Below are positions 26,349 through 35,882 of a DNA stretch of 64,000 nt, piece by piece. Under the pieces are notes generated by a model. The model searched no databases, was not told the DNA's origin, and saw only the letters and a list, made by a program, of their open reading frames with translations. Each line of letters opens with the position of its first letter. The stretch's first letter is position 1. Both the position numbers and the translations under genes were made by a program. Source of the stretch: an uncultured Nocardioides sp. (GTDB lineage: Bacteria > Actinomycetota > Actinomycetes > Propionibacteriales > Nocardioidaceae); assembly GCF_947488515.1 (NCBI RefSeq), contig NZ_CANKZF010000001.1, positions 682,001 through 746,000 of the forward strand, written 5' to 3'.

Positions 26349-27445
26349 ACGGTCACCTCGCGTCGTACGGGGGCCGTGGCGGGGACGGGGGTCGCGACGG
26401 CGGGCAGCGCGCCGAGCACGCCGAGCGCGAGGGCGAGGGGCGACAGGTACGGCACGACGGTCACGCCGGGGTAGGCGACGAGGAGCTGCGTGCGGCTGAC
26501 GTAGTAGCCCAGCACCGCCACGGCGATGCCGATCCCGACCGTGAACAGCTCGGCCCCGCGCCACGCGTCGGGCCGGTAGCGGGTGCGCTGGACACGCCGT
26601 CCGGCGCTGATCAGTCCGACGACCGCGACCGCGACGCCCGCGCCGAGCATGGGCAGCGCGAGGACCTGCGGGGCCGTCGGGTCCAGCCAGGCGTACGTCC
26701 CGACGCAGATGCCGGTGAGGGCGAGGAGCAGCAGCGACCCGGTCACCCACCGCTCGCGGACGGTCGCACCGCCGGAGCGGCCGTAGCCGCGGGTGTCCAT
26801 GCCGGCCGCCAGGGACAGGGAGCGCTCCAGCGCGTCCTCGAGGACCGGCACCAGGAAGCGCTGGAGCCGTCCGACGCCGGTGGTCGCGCCGCCGCGCAGG
26901 GCCTGGGCGGCCCGGACCCGCCGGGCGCTGTCCGCGAGCTGCGGGAAGATCGTCACCGCGACGACGAGGGCCGTGCCGATCTCGTAGAGCGCCGGCGGCA
27001 CGGAGGCGAGCACGCGCTTGGGGTTGGCCAGCGAGTTGGCGGCGCCCACGCAGATGATGATCGCGGCGAGCCGGAGCCCGTCGTACAAGCCGGCCAGCAG
27101 CGCCTCGCTCGTCACCGGACCGAGCAACCGGATCCCGGCTGCCCAGTCCGGCAGCGGGATCTCGGGCAGGTCGAGGAGCACGTGCCCGATCTCCTGGCCC
27201 CCGAAGATGAGCCGGAAGACCACCCGCATCACGACGGTGAACACCGCCAGGAGCACGTAGAGCCGGAACGACCGGCCGAAGGGATGACCGGACCGACGCG
27301 CCATCACCACCACCGTCGCCGACCCCATGATGAGGAGCAGCAGCAACGGGTTGGTGGTGAACGATGCCGCCGTGGCCAGCCCGATCGCCCAGGCCCACCA
27401 GGCGAGCGGGTGCAGGTCACGCGGCAGGGCCGCCGGTCCGGTCAC
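26345..27445 (-). CDS. ecfT: ECF transporter transmembrane subunit EcfT
   Basis: The 366-residue coupling subunit has about seven to eight membrane segments. The EcfT-type cytoplasmic coupling helices appear in the middle: QLADSARRVRAAQALRGG and then LERSLSLAAGMDTRGYGR, which contain the Ala-Arg-Gly motifs that contact the ATPases. The N-terminal region HPLAWWAWAIGLATAASFTTNPLLL is typical. A GTG at 27445 starts 5 bp after the stop of the tethered-domain gene. The C-terminal extension of about 100 residues with extra membrane segments is longer than in minimal EcfT proteins. Confidence 0.9.
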   Translation of the reverse strand: MTGPAALPRDLHPLAWWAWAIGLATAASFTTNPLLLLLIMGSATVVVMARRSGHPFGRSFRLYVLLAVFTVVMRVVFRLIFGGQEIGHVLLDLPEIPLPDWAAGIRLLGPVTSEALLAGLYDGLRLAAIIICVGAANSLANPKRVLASVPPALYEIGTALVVAVTIFPQLADSARRVRAAQALRGGATTGVGRLQRFLVPVLEDALERSLSLAAGMDTRGYGRSGGATVRERWVTGSLLLLALTGICVGTYAWLDPTAPQVLALPMLGAGVAVAVVGLISAGRRVQRTRYRPDAWRGAELFTVGIGIAVAVLGYYVSRTQLLVAYPGVTVVPYLSPLALALGVLGALPAVATPVPATAPVRREVTV

Positions 27446-27450
27446 GCGCG

Positions 27451-28617
27451 TCAGACCCCCCGTCTACGACGCGCGACGACCGCGCTTCCCGCGATGGCGA
27501 CCACGAGAAGCCCGAGCACGCCCCAGGTGACGGCGGCCGGCACGCGGGCGGGACTGTCCGCCTGCGGGTCGGTCGCCTCGGAGGACGCGTTCGTCACTGA
27601 GTCTCCCGGGGACTCAGAGGCGGAAGCGGAAGGATCGTCCCCGGCGCTGGACGGTGAGTCGCTGGGAGACTCATCGTCGTCGGAGCCCTTCGCGGACCCC
27701 TTGCCGGAACGCTTGTCGGACCCCTTGTCGCCCTTCGCGCCGGCCCCTCCCGGGCCTGCGCTGCGCTGTGAGTCTCCTGGAGACTCACTGGCCATCGGCG
27801 ACTCGGAGGGCGTCCCGGACGCGGACGGCGAGGACGACGACGGGCTGGACGACGGGCTCGACGACGGGCTGGAGCCCGAGCCGCCGGACCCGCCCGAGCC
27901 GCCCGAGCCGCCGGACCCGCCCGAGCCGCCGGACGGCGAGGGCGAGCTGCTGGGCTGGGAGCCGCCGCCCGACCCCGAGCCGCTGCCGCCGCCTGACCCG
28001 CCGCCTGACCCGCCGCCCGACCCGCCACCACCCGAGCCACCACCCGTGCTGGGCGAGGAGGTCGGTGACGAGGTCTGCGACGGGGAGGACGTGGGTGACG
28101 GCGTGGGCGTCGAGGTGGGGGTCGACGTCTTGGTCACGGGCGGCGCGACACCCGGCGGGACGCTCGACCCGGCCGCGCGGTCCTGCTGCCACGACCAGGC
28201 GACCGAGCCGCCGGCCGGGACGGTGAGCGATCCGACGCCGTAGGACGAGTACGTCCAGGACGCCTGGGAGCCGTCGGCCCACCACAGGCCCCAGTAGGCG
28301 TTGGACGGCGAGGTGTTGACGCACGGGTCGCTGGCGGGGACGCCGTTGACGCGGCACACGAACCCGGGCTGGCGGGTCGCGTAGGTGATGTCGACCCCGA
28401 CGGAGGCGAAGACCGCCGCGGCGCTCTTGCCGCCGCCGTCGGCCGAGCAGGCGGTGACGGTGCCGCCGCCGAGCTCGCGGTAGTCGACCACGACGCTGAC
28501 GCCGCCCGAGGTCGCGCACGTGGCGGCGCTCGCCGCGGTGGCCGACCCGAGGACGAGCCCCGGGGCGGCCACCAGCAGGAGAGCGGTGAGCACACGGCGC
28601 ACGGCGTACGTCGTCAT
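27451..28617 (-). CDS. membrane-tethered protein with transcobalamin C-terminal-like (DUF4430-type) domain
   Basis: A 388-residue exported protein. A signal peptide (1-32, ending ASAA) is followed by one folded domain at about 35-145 with several Cys residues and the pattern RQPGFVCRVNG, then NAYWGLWWADGSQASWTYSS. This resembles the DUF4430/transcobalamin C-terminal beta domain. Next come about 210 residues of Ser/Pro/Thr/Gly linker (GGGS and SPSSSPSS repeats, then ESPGDS units), a C-terminal membrane helix (about 364-382) and the tail RRRRGV. The domain is therefore displayed outside the cell on a flexible tether. ATG 28617 overlaps the stop of the barrel protein gene by 4 bp. The domain assignment comes from motif recognition and needs a profile search. 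Confidence 0.75.
   Translation of the reverse strand: MTTYAVRRVLTALLLVAAPGLVLGSATAASAATCATSGGVSVVVDYRELGGGTVTACSADGGGKSAAAVFASVGVDITYATRQPGFVCRVNGVPASDPCVNTSPSNAYWGLWWADGSQASWTYSSYGVGSLTVPAGGSVAWSWQQDRAAGSSVPPGVAPPVTKTSTPTSTPTPSPTSSPSQTSSPTSSPSTGGGSGGGGSGGGSGGGSGGGSGSGSGGGSQPSSSPSPSGGSGGSGGSGGSGGSGGSGSSPSSSPSSSPSSSSPSASGTPSESPMASESPGDSQRSAGPGGAGAKGDKGSDKRSGKGSAKGSDDDESPSDSPSSAGDDPSASASESPGDSVTNASSEATDPQADSPARVPAAVTWGVLGLLVVAIAGSAVVARRRRGV
27598..27787. repeat. three dispersed palindromes inside the tether gene, copies e, f, g
   Basis: TGAGTCTCCCGGGGACTCA at 27598-27616, TGAGTCGCTGGGAGACTCA at 27655-27673 and TGAGTCTCCTGGAGACTCA at 27769-27787. Their spacings are 57 and 114 bp, that is one and two times 19 codons. 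All three are read in the same frame of the tethered protein and encode ESPGDS, ESPSDS and ESPGDS (residues about 335, 316 and 278). The outer TGAGTC/GACTCA is invariant while the seven central bases vary. Confidence 0.88.
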
Positions 28618-30491
28618 CGCAGCGTCACGCTCGTGGAGCCGGAGCGCAGCGCGGGGAACTGGCCCACGGCACGCACGCGCACCTTGGCCCGGCCGTCCGG
28701 GAGGGCGACGCGGGTGAGGAACCGGCCCTTGGCGTTGGCGCGTCCCTTGGCGAGCGTCCGTCCGGCGACGATCACCTTCACCTTCTCGCGGGCGGCGAGG
28801 CGGCGGACCAGCACGCGGGTGCGGGGACCGTCGCTGGCGAGCGTGGAGACCTTGAGCGTGCGCTTGCCGAGCACGCGGGTGTCGACGCCGACCTGGCCGT
28901 CGGAGCCGACGAGCACGTAGGCCGCGGTCGTCGTGGCCTTCGGGAGGGTGACCGAACGGGTCAGCACACCGTCCGACGCCGCCACGACCGTGGTGTCCGC
29001 GAGGCCGGGGCCGCGGAGCACGAAGCGTGCGCCGGGGGCGGCGCCGACGACCTCGAGGGCCACCTTGCTGCCGGCCTTGCGGAAGCCCGCGGGGCCGGTG
29101 AGGCGGACCCCGGCGACCGAGCCGCGGGCGGAGTCGGGCTGGGATGCAGGTTGGACGGCGACGCGGTGCGTGGTCGCGCCGTCGCGGCCGGTGAGGGTGT
29201 ACGTCGCCGTGCCGGACGCAGCCGGGAGGACGACCTTGCTCGTCAGCGTGCGGTCGGAGCCGACGACGACGGTGCGGCTGCCCTGGATGCCGGGGCCGGT
29301 GAGGCAGAACCGGTCACCCACGGCGCCTCCGGTCGCGGTGAGGGTCGCGGTGCTGCCGGGCGCAGTGCCGGACGAGGTCACGGTGAGCGCCTTGGCGGTG
29401 CCGCGGGCGTGCGTCAGGCCGGCGACGGCCTGGACGGTCGCGCGCCACCACTGGTCACGGCCTGCACCGATGCCGCTGGCGGCGGCGCCGTCCATCGCGC
29501 CCTTGTCGTAGGCGAGGGCACCCTCCTCGCCGGCGAGCGGCGAGCTGGCGGGCTGAGGGCCGACCTGCAGCGAGCTGACCCACTCGGCTGCGCGGCCGGC
29601 CTGCTCACAGGTCCCGGCCGCCGCGAGCGCGCTCGCGGCGAGCCCGGTGCTGTTGGTGTTGGGGTCAGGCGTGAAGGTGCTGCCGACGAACGAGCCGTCG
29701 GCCTTCTGCGTGGCCGCGAGCCAGGCGACCGCCTTGGTGATCGCGGCGTCGACGGCTGCGGTGCGCGGCGACGTGGCCGCCAGCTGGTTGACGACGAACG
29801 CGGTGGTGTCGGTGTCGGTGGGGTCGGTGCCCTCGACGCACGACTGCCCGGCCGCTGCCGCGTCGGTGGTGAAGAAGACCCGGAAGTAGCCCGACGAGCA
29901 CTGCTGCTTCAGCATGAAGTCGGTCGCCGCGGCGGCCTTGGCGGAGCCGGCCGCCGACAGGCCGCGCACGGCCAGCGCCTGGCCGAAGCTGTTGGCGTAG
30001 TCGCCGTAGGCGGAGAGGTCGGCGAGACGACCGGCGCTGGGACCGCCGGCGGTCACCCGCGCCTCGGTCTCCGCGACGAGGTCGAGCCCGCCGTAGGTCC
30101 GGGGGTCGGCACCGGAGACCTGGGCGAAGACGAGCGACTTGGCCAGCGAGCCGGAGTAGCGCTCACCGGCCGACGGGGCGGCGTACTCCGCGATCCGCGT
30201 GGAGAGCGCCGAGCGGATCTGGCGGACCATGGCCTGGTCGCCACCGACCTCGTCCATGCTGAGCCCGATGTCCATCGTCATGCCGAGGTCGTCGAAGTCG
30301 TAGGTGTCGTTGTGGATGACACCGTTGGTGAGCTGGGTGGCGAGCCACCCGGTGCCGGCGCGAGCGGCGCTCGTGGCCGGGACGTCGGTCGCGGCCTGGG
30401 CCGCGGGAGCGAGCAGGGGTTGCGCCAGCGCGGTGGCGGCGACCGTGAGAGCGAGACCCGACAGGGCGGTCCTCGACGCGGAGAACTTCAT
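28614..30491 (-). CDS. secreted transcobalamin-like alpha/alpha-barrel protein with three beta repeats
   Basis: A 625-residue secreted protein, first gene of the operon under the cobalamin riboswitch. The signal peptide is residues 1-33 (ending AAQA). Residues about 40-400 form helical repeats of prenyltransferase/squalene-oxidase type (YANSFGQALAVRGLSAAGS; MLKQQCSSGYFRVFF; WLAATQKADGSF), the alpha6/alpha6 barrel also used by intrinsic factor and transcobalamin. Cys residues (QQCSSG, QSCVEG, GTCEQA) may form disulfides. Residues about 410-625 hold three similar beta-sandwich-like units (GPGIQGSRTVVVGSD and GPGLADTTVVAASDG mark two of them). Corrinoid binding is inferred from riboswitch and ECF context. 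Its stop overlaps the tether gene by 4 bp. Confidence 0.8.
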   Translation of the reverse strand: MKFSASRTALSGLALTVAATALAQPLLAPAAQAATDVPATSAARAGTGWLATQLTNGVIHNDTYDFDDLGMTMDIGLSMDEVGGDQAMVRQIRSALSTRIAEYAAPSAGERYSGSLAKSLVFAQVSGADPRTYGGLDLVAETEARVTAGGPSAGRLADLSAYGDYANSFGQALAVRGLSAAGSAKAAAATDFMLKQQCSSGYFRVFFTTDAAAAGQSCVEGTDPTDTDTTAFVVNQLAATSPRTAAVDAAITKAVAWLAATQKADGSFVGSTFTPDPNTNSTGLAASALAAAGTCEQAGRAAEWVSSLQVGPQPASSPLAGEEGALAYDKGAMDGAAASGIGAGRDQWWRATVQAVAGLTHARGTAKALTVTSSGTAPGSTATLTATGGAVGDRFCLTGPGIQGSRTVVVGSDRTLTSKVVLPAASGTATYTLTGRDGATTHRVAVQPASQPDSARGSVAGVRLTGPAGFRKAGSKVALEVVGAAPGARFVLRGPGLADTTVVAASDGVLTRSVTLPKATTTAAYVLVGSDGQVGVDTRVLGKRTLKVSTLASDGPRTRVLVRRLAAREKVKVIVAGRTLAKGRANAKGRFLTRVALPDGRAKVRVRAVGQFPALRSGSTSVTLR

Positions 30492-30494
30492 GGT

Positions 30495-30690
30495 TCCTTC
30501 CCTCGCTGCGACAACGAGGGAGGCGGAATGCACCGGCTCGCCCCGCTGCATTCCTCGACAGCGATGGTGGTCAAGACGCGTCGAGGTGGGTCTTCCGGCT
30601 CGCACGGGATCCCTCCCGTGCCCACGGTTGCGGGTCAGCGCCGGTTTCGGACCGGCTTTCCCCACCTCGGGCGTGTGTGGTGCCGGCCCG
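30495..30690 (-). promoter_or_regulatory. cobalamin (B12) riboswitch
   Basis: The minus-strand leader carries the conserved core of the AdoCbl riboswitch. It includes GCCGGTCCGAAACCGGC (30656-30640), CTGACCCGCAACCGT (30638-30624) and the B12 box AGCCGGAAGACC (30600-30589). GAGGTGGG (30668-30661) pairs with CCCACCTC (30590-30583). Downstream, GGAATGCA and TGCATTCC (30554-30547 with 30532-30525) form a hairpin whose loop could make the kissing contact. A second hairpin (30520-30515 with 30505-30500) buries the GAGGG ribosome site of the barrel gene. There is no T-run, so control is probably translational: B12 present, import proteins off. The 5' limit is approximate. Confidence 0.93.
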
Positions 30691-30737
30691 GGCGGGCGCG
30701 GCCTGCGAAGCGTAACCCCCGCCGGTCCCCGCACGCA

Positions 30738-30784
30738 CCTCGGCCCGGCGCCACGAGATGAGCTCCGTGGGCGCCGGGCCGAGG
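30738..30784 (-). terminator. strong hairpin after the second barrel gene
   Basis: CCTCGGCCCGGCGCC at 30738-30752 and its perfect complement at 30770-30784 give a 15-bp stem with a 17-base loop, 39 bp past the stop codon of the upstream barrel gene and just before the riboswitch leader. No T-run follows, which is common for high-GC terminators. It would insulate the riboswitch operon from transcription of the upstream paralogue. Confidence 0.65.
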
Positions 30785-30822
30785 GGTGGTGCTGGTGGTG
30801 CGTGGAAGCAGTCGGCTACGCG

Positions 30823-32232
30823 TCAGTTGCGCACGCGGAGCGACGTACGGGCCTCGTCGTCCGAGGTCTTCACCAGGGCGACGCGGCGCTGGTTGCCCGT
30901 GGGCAGCTGCAGCTTGCGGACGATCTTGTCGCCCGTCTTCTTGCCCTTCACGCGGACGAAGTCGCCCTTGACCTGCAGGCACGCGCTCTCGCTCGGCGCG
31001 AGACCGAACACGCGGAACTGCACGCGCTCGCCGGCACGGGCCTGCTTGCGCGCGGACACGATGCGGAGCTGGTCCTTGCTCGCCGGGGCGAACTGCAGCC
31101 CGAGGATCGCCTGCGAGGTGGCGCGGCGCCACTCGTCACGGGCGTCGGCCGGGATGCCGCTGGTCGTGGCACCGGTGGCCCGGTCCTTGCGGTAGGCCAC
31201 GGCACCCGTGTCCTTGGTCAGCGCGGTGCGGCACTTGTACTTGTCGACCGGCTGGTTCTTGCGGATCCACAGTGCCGCCTTCTGGGCGGCGTTGCGGTTC
31301 TTCAGCAGACCCAGGGCGTAGCCGCCGAGCGCCGTGGTGTTGGTGTTGATCTTGCTGACCGGCGCCGCGGCGCGGAACGCGCCGCTCCCCCGCTGCCGGT
31401 CGGCGAGCCAGGTGCCGGCCTTGGCCAGGGCACCCACGACGGCCGGGCTCTTGTCGCCCGACTCGACCAGGTTGATGACCGCGAGCGCGGTGGCGTCCGG
31501 GTCGGCCGCGCTGCCGGCGACGCCCTCGGTGCACGACTGGTTGGGCACGTCGGCCTTGTCGAAGTCGGCGCGGAAGTAGCCCGACGCGCACTGCTGCTTG
31601 AGCAGGAAGTCGCGTGCGGCACCGGCCTCGCTGGAGTTCGCGAGCGTCAGCGCGCGCACGGCGTAGGACTGGCCGACCACGTTGGCGTAGTTGCCGTACT
31701 CGGACTTGTCGAAGATGCGCCCCGCGAACGCGGCCGCCTGCGGCTCCGCGGTCGGGTCCGCCGGCACGTTGGCGGTGCGCTCCTCGAGCCGGGTGATCAG
31801 GTTGATGCCGCCATAGCTCGTCGGGTTCTTCTTGGCGACGCGGGAGAACGCGGCCGCCTTGGCCAAGGGGCCGGCGTAGGACTCCTTGGTCCCGTCGCCG
31901 ACGTACTCGGCGATGCGCGGCTCGAGGGAGTTGTTGATCGCCGTGACGGTCCCGCTCTGGCTGGCGACGGTGGTGAGCGCCATCCCGGTGTCGATGGTGA
32001 GGCCGAAGTCCGGCCCCGAGGAGCCGACCATGAGGCCGTCGCGGAGCTCTCCGGCGATCCACTCGGCGGCGATGGTGGAGGGGGTGCTGTCGGTGCTGAC
32101 CGCGGCCTTGGCGGAGCGCAGTGCGGTCGAGGGGTCGGCCGACGCGGGCGGAGCGGCGAGCACGCCGACCCCCAGTGCTGCGGTCGACACGGCGACCAGA
32201 GTCGTGCGGACAAGTCGTTTGCGATGGTGCAT
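30823..32232 (-). CDS. second secreted transcobalamin-like alpha/alpha-barrel protein
   Basis: A 469-residue paralogue of the protein encoded at 28614-30491. The signal peptide is 1-32 (LAAPPASA). The helical-repeat domain (about 40-385) shares many stretches with the other copy: RIAEY, SYGGINLI against TYGGLDLV, YGNYANVVGQSYAVRAL against YGDYANSFGQALAVRGL, and LLKQQCASGYFRADF against MLKQQCSSGYFRVFF. It has only one C-terminal beta unit (about 390-469) instead of three. It is preceded by its own 163-bp upstream region without a visible riboswitch and is followed by a strong hairpin. A corrinoid-capture role is inferred from the paralogue. Confidence 0.75.
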   Translation of the reverse strand: MHHRKRLVRTTLVAVSTAALGVGVLAAPPASADPSTALRSAKAAVSTDSTPSTIAAEWIAGELRDGLMVGSSGPDFGLTIDTGMALTTVASQSGTVTAINNSLEPRIAEYVGDGTKESYAGPLAKAAAFSRVAKKNPTSYGGINLITRLEERTANVPADPTAEPQAAAFAGRIFDKSEYGNYANVVGQSYAVRALTLANSSEAGAARDFLLKQQCASGYFRADFDKADVPNQSCTEGVAGSAADPDATALAVINLVESGDKSPAVVGALAKAGTWLADRQRGSGAFRAAAPVSKINTNTTALGGYALGLLKNRNAAQKAALWIRKNQPVDKYKCRTALTKDTGAVAYRKDRATGATTSGIPADARDEWRRATSQAILGLQFAPASKDQLRIVSARKQARAGERVQFRVFGLAPSESACLQVKGDFVRVKGKKTGDKIVRKLQLPTGNQRRVALVKTSDDEARTSLRVRN

Positions 32233-32334
32233 GACTTCCTTCCCGCTCGCCGAGGTCGTCACGGCCGCATGCCGCGGCCGGCCACTCCCCCGATGGTGCG
32301 AGCGTTGGTTGGTGATGTGACCAATGGGACTCGC

Positions 32335-32354
32335 GACAACCCTAACAAGTTGTC
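32335..32354. promoter_or_regulatory. inverted repeat upstream of the second barrel gene
   Basis: GACAAC-CCTAACAA-GTTGTC, 6-bp perfect arms with an 8-bp spacer, in an AT-richer stretch about 100 bp upstream of ATG 32232 and 40 bp past the gatB stop. It is a candidate operator or promoter element for the second barrel gene, which lacks the riboswitch. The regulator is unknown. Confidence 0.35.
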
Positions 32355-32395
32355 TAGACCGCGCCACGGGGTGCATGTTCCGACCAAAGTAGGGG

Positions 32396-33889
32396 TCAGG
32401 ACAGCTTCTCCAGGATCAGCTCGCGCACCCGGGCGGCGTCGGCCTGACCGCGCATCTCCTTCATCACCGCGCCGATGAGGGCCCCCGCGGCGGCGACCTT
32501 GCCGTCGCGGATCTTGTCGGCGACGTCGGGGTTGGCGGCGATCGCCTTGTCCACCGCGGCACCGAGCGCGCCGTCGTCGGACACCACGGCCAGTCCGCGC
32601 TTCTCCACGACCTCGTCCGGGGAGCCCTCGCCTGCGAGGACACCCTCGAAGACCTGGCGGGCGAGCTTGTCGTTGACGACCTTCTCGTCGACGAGCGCCT
32701 GGATGCGGGCCACGTCGGCCGGGGTGATCGGCAGGTCGACGATGTCGACGCCGTCCTCGTTGCTGCGGCGGGCGAGCTCCCCGAGCCACCACTTGCGCGC
32801 GGCCTGCGGGGCCGCGCCCTCCGCGATGGTCTCCTCGACCAGACCGAGCGCGCCGGCGCCGATCGTGTCGCGCATCTCCATGTCGCTGAAGCCCCAGTCG
32901 GCCTGCAGCCGGGCGCGACGCACGGTCGGGTTCTCCGGCAGCGTCTCGCGCAGCTCGTCGACCCACTCGCGGCTCGGGGCCACGGGGACGAGGTCGGGCT
33001 CGGGGAAGTAGCGGTAGTCCTCGGCGTCGGACTTCTCCCGGCCGCTCGTGGTGATGCCGGTGTCCTCGTGCCAGTGGCGGGTCTCCTGCAGGATCGAGCC
33101 GCCGCCACTGAGGATCACGGCGTGCCGCTGCATCTCGTAGCGGACGGCCCGCTCGACCGACCGGAACGAGTTGACGTTCTTCGTCTCGGTGCGGGTGCCG
33201 AGGGCGCCGCTGCCCTTCGGGGACAGCGAGAGGTTGACGTCGGCGCGCAGGTTGCCTTGGTCCATCCGGGCCTCGGAGACGCCGAGCGCCACGATCAGCT
33301 CGCGCAGCTGGGCGACGTAGGCCTTCGCGACCTCGGGCGCCTTCTCCCCCGCGCCGAGGATCGGGCGGGTGACGATCTCGATGAGGGGGATGCCGGCACG
33401 GTTGTAGTCGACCAGGGAGTGGTCGGCGCCGTGGATGCGACCGGTGGAGCCGCCGACGTGCAGCGACTTGCCGGTGTCCTCCTCCATGTGCGCGCGCTCG
33501 ATCTCGACCCGGTACGTCTCTCCGTCGACGTCGACGTCCATGTAGCCGTCGAAGCAGATCGGCTCGTCGTACTGGGACGTCTGGAAGTTCTTCGGCATGT
33601 CCGGGTAGAAGTAGTTCTTCCGGGCGAACCGGCACCACTCGGCGATGTCGCAGTTGAGCGCGAGGCCGATGCGGATCGCCGACTCCACCGCCTTGCCGTT
33701 GACGACCGGCATCGCGCCGGGCAGGCCCAGGCACGTCGGACAGGTGCCCGCGTTGGGCTCGCCGCCGAAGACGGCCGGGCAGCCGCAGAACATCTTCGAG
33801 GCCGTGTTGAGCTCGACGTGGACCTCGAGGCCGAGGGCGGGGTCGTAGGCCGCCAGCACGTCGTCGAAGGGCATCAGGGTCTCGGTCAC
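32396..33889 (-). CDS. gatB: Asp-tRNA(Asn)/Glu-tRNA(Gln) amidotransferase subunit B
   Basis: The 497-residue GatB is the kinase/tRNA-binding subunit of the GatCAB amidotransferase, which converts mis-charged Glu-tRNA(Gln) and Asp-tRNA(Asn) to the correct forms. It has the [19 protein letters not shown] start, the zinc-type Cys pair in [17 protein letters not shown], the core ([31 protein letters not shown]) and the C-terminal GatB/YqeY tail ([20 protein letters not shown]). A GTG at 33889 lies one base after the gatA stop. It is the last gene of gatC-gatA-gatB. Confidence 0.96.
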   Translation of the reverse strand: MTETLMPFDDVLAAYDPALGLEVHVELNTASKMFCGCPAVFGGEPNAGTCPTCLGLPGAMPVVNGKAVESAIRIGLALNCDIAEWCRFARKNYFYPDMPKNFQTSQYDEPICFDGYMDVDVDGETYRVEIERAHMEEDTGKSLHVGGSTGRIHGADHSLVDYNRAGIPLIEIVTRPILGAGEKAPEVAKAYVAQLRELIVALGVSEARMDQGNLRADVNLSLSPKGSGALGTRTETKNVNSFRSVERAVRYEMQRHAVILSGGGSILQETRHWHEDTGITTSGREKSDAEDYRYFPEPDLVPVAPSREWVDELRETLPENPTVRRARLQADWGFSDMEMRDTIGAGALGLVEETIAEGAAPQAARKWWLGELARRSNEDGVDIVDLPITPADVARIQALVDEKVVNDKLARQVFEGVLAGEGSPDEVVEKRGLAVVSDDGALGAAVDKAIAANPDVADKIRDGKVAAAGALIGAVMKEMRGQADAARVRELILEKLS

Positions 33890-33890
33890 G

Positions 33891-35419
<1,529 letters not shown>

Positions 35420-35420
<1 letters not shown>

Positions 35421-35719
35421 CACGCCTCCTCGTCCAGGATCCGCGGGACGGAGAAGCGCTGGTCCTCGACGGCGGGGGCGCCGGACAGCGCCTCCTCGGC
35501 CGTCAGGCCGGGCACGACGACGTCCTCCCGGAACACGTTGGTCATCGGGAGGGGGTGCGACGTGGGCGGCACGTCGTCACCCGCGACCCCGTTGATCGAG
35601 GCCACCGACTCGAGGATGACGCTCAGCTGGGGCGCCAGGTGGTCGAGCTCGGCGTCGGAGAGGTCGATGCGGGCGAGCATGGCCAGGTGGGCCACCTCGT
35701 CCCGGGAGATCTCAGGCAT
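35420..35719 (-). CDS. gatC: Asp-tRNA(Asn)/Glu-tRNA(Gln) amidotransferase subunit C
   Basis: The 99-residue GatC stabilises the GatA-GatB pair. It begins [25 protein letters not shown], the typical GatC opening, continues with [24 protein letters not shown], and ends with the usual acidic tail ([10 protein letters not shown]). It is the first gene of the gatCAB operon. The 163-bp spacer to the divergent lipoprotein gene contains a long hairpin. Confidence 0.95.
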
Positions 35720-35760
35720 GGGGTTGATCCTAGGTCCCCGCCCGCTCGGCTCCGGCGGCC

Positions 35761-35791
35761 GGTCGGGACGGTGGTCCTGATCGTCCCGACC
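35761..35791. promoter_or_regulatory. 10-bp inverted repeat in the gatC upstream spacer
   Basis: GGTCGGGACG (35761-35770) and its perfect complement (35782-35791) are separated by 11 bases. The repeat lies between the divergent gatC and lipoprotein genes, where no terminator is needed, about 40 bp upstream of gatC and 90 bp upstream of the lipoprotein gene. It may be an operator or a leader RNA structure. Confidence 0.35.
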
Positions 35792-35882
35792 TCCCGGGAT
35801 CGCCGCCCCATGTGCCGGGAGGTGCCCCCGGACGAACGTCGTCATGACGGCGACGGGACCCTCCGACGCCACGGCCGAGGAG

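Noticed and set aside
27182..28243. 353-residue Pro/Glu-rich frame on the plus strand
   Set aside because: It is the reverse of the Gly/Ser/Pro linker of the tethered protein; the minus-strand reading has a signal peptide and membrane anchor.
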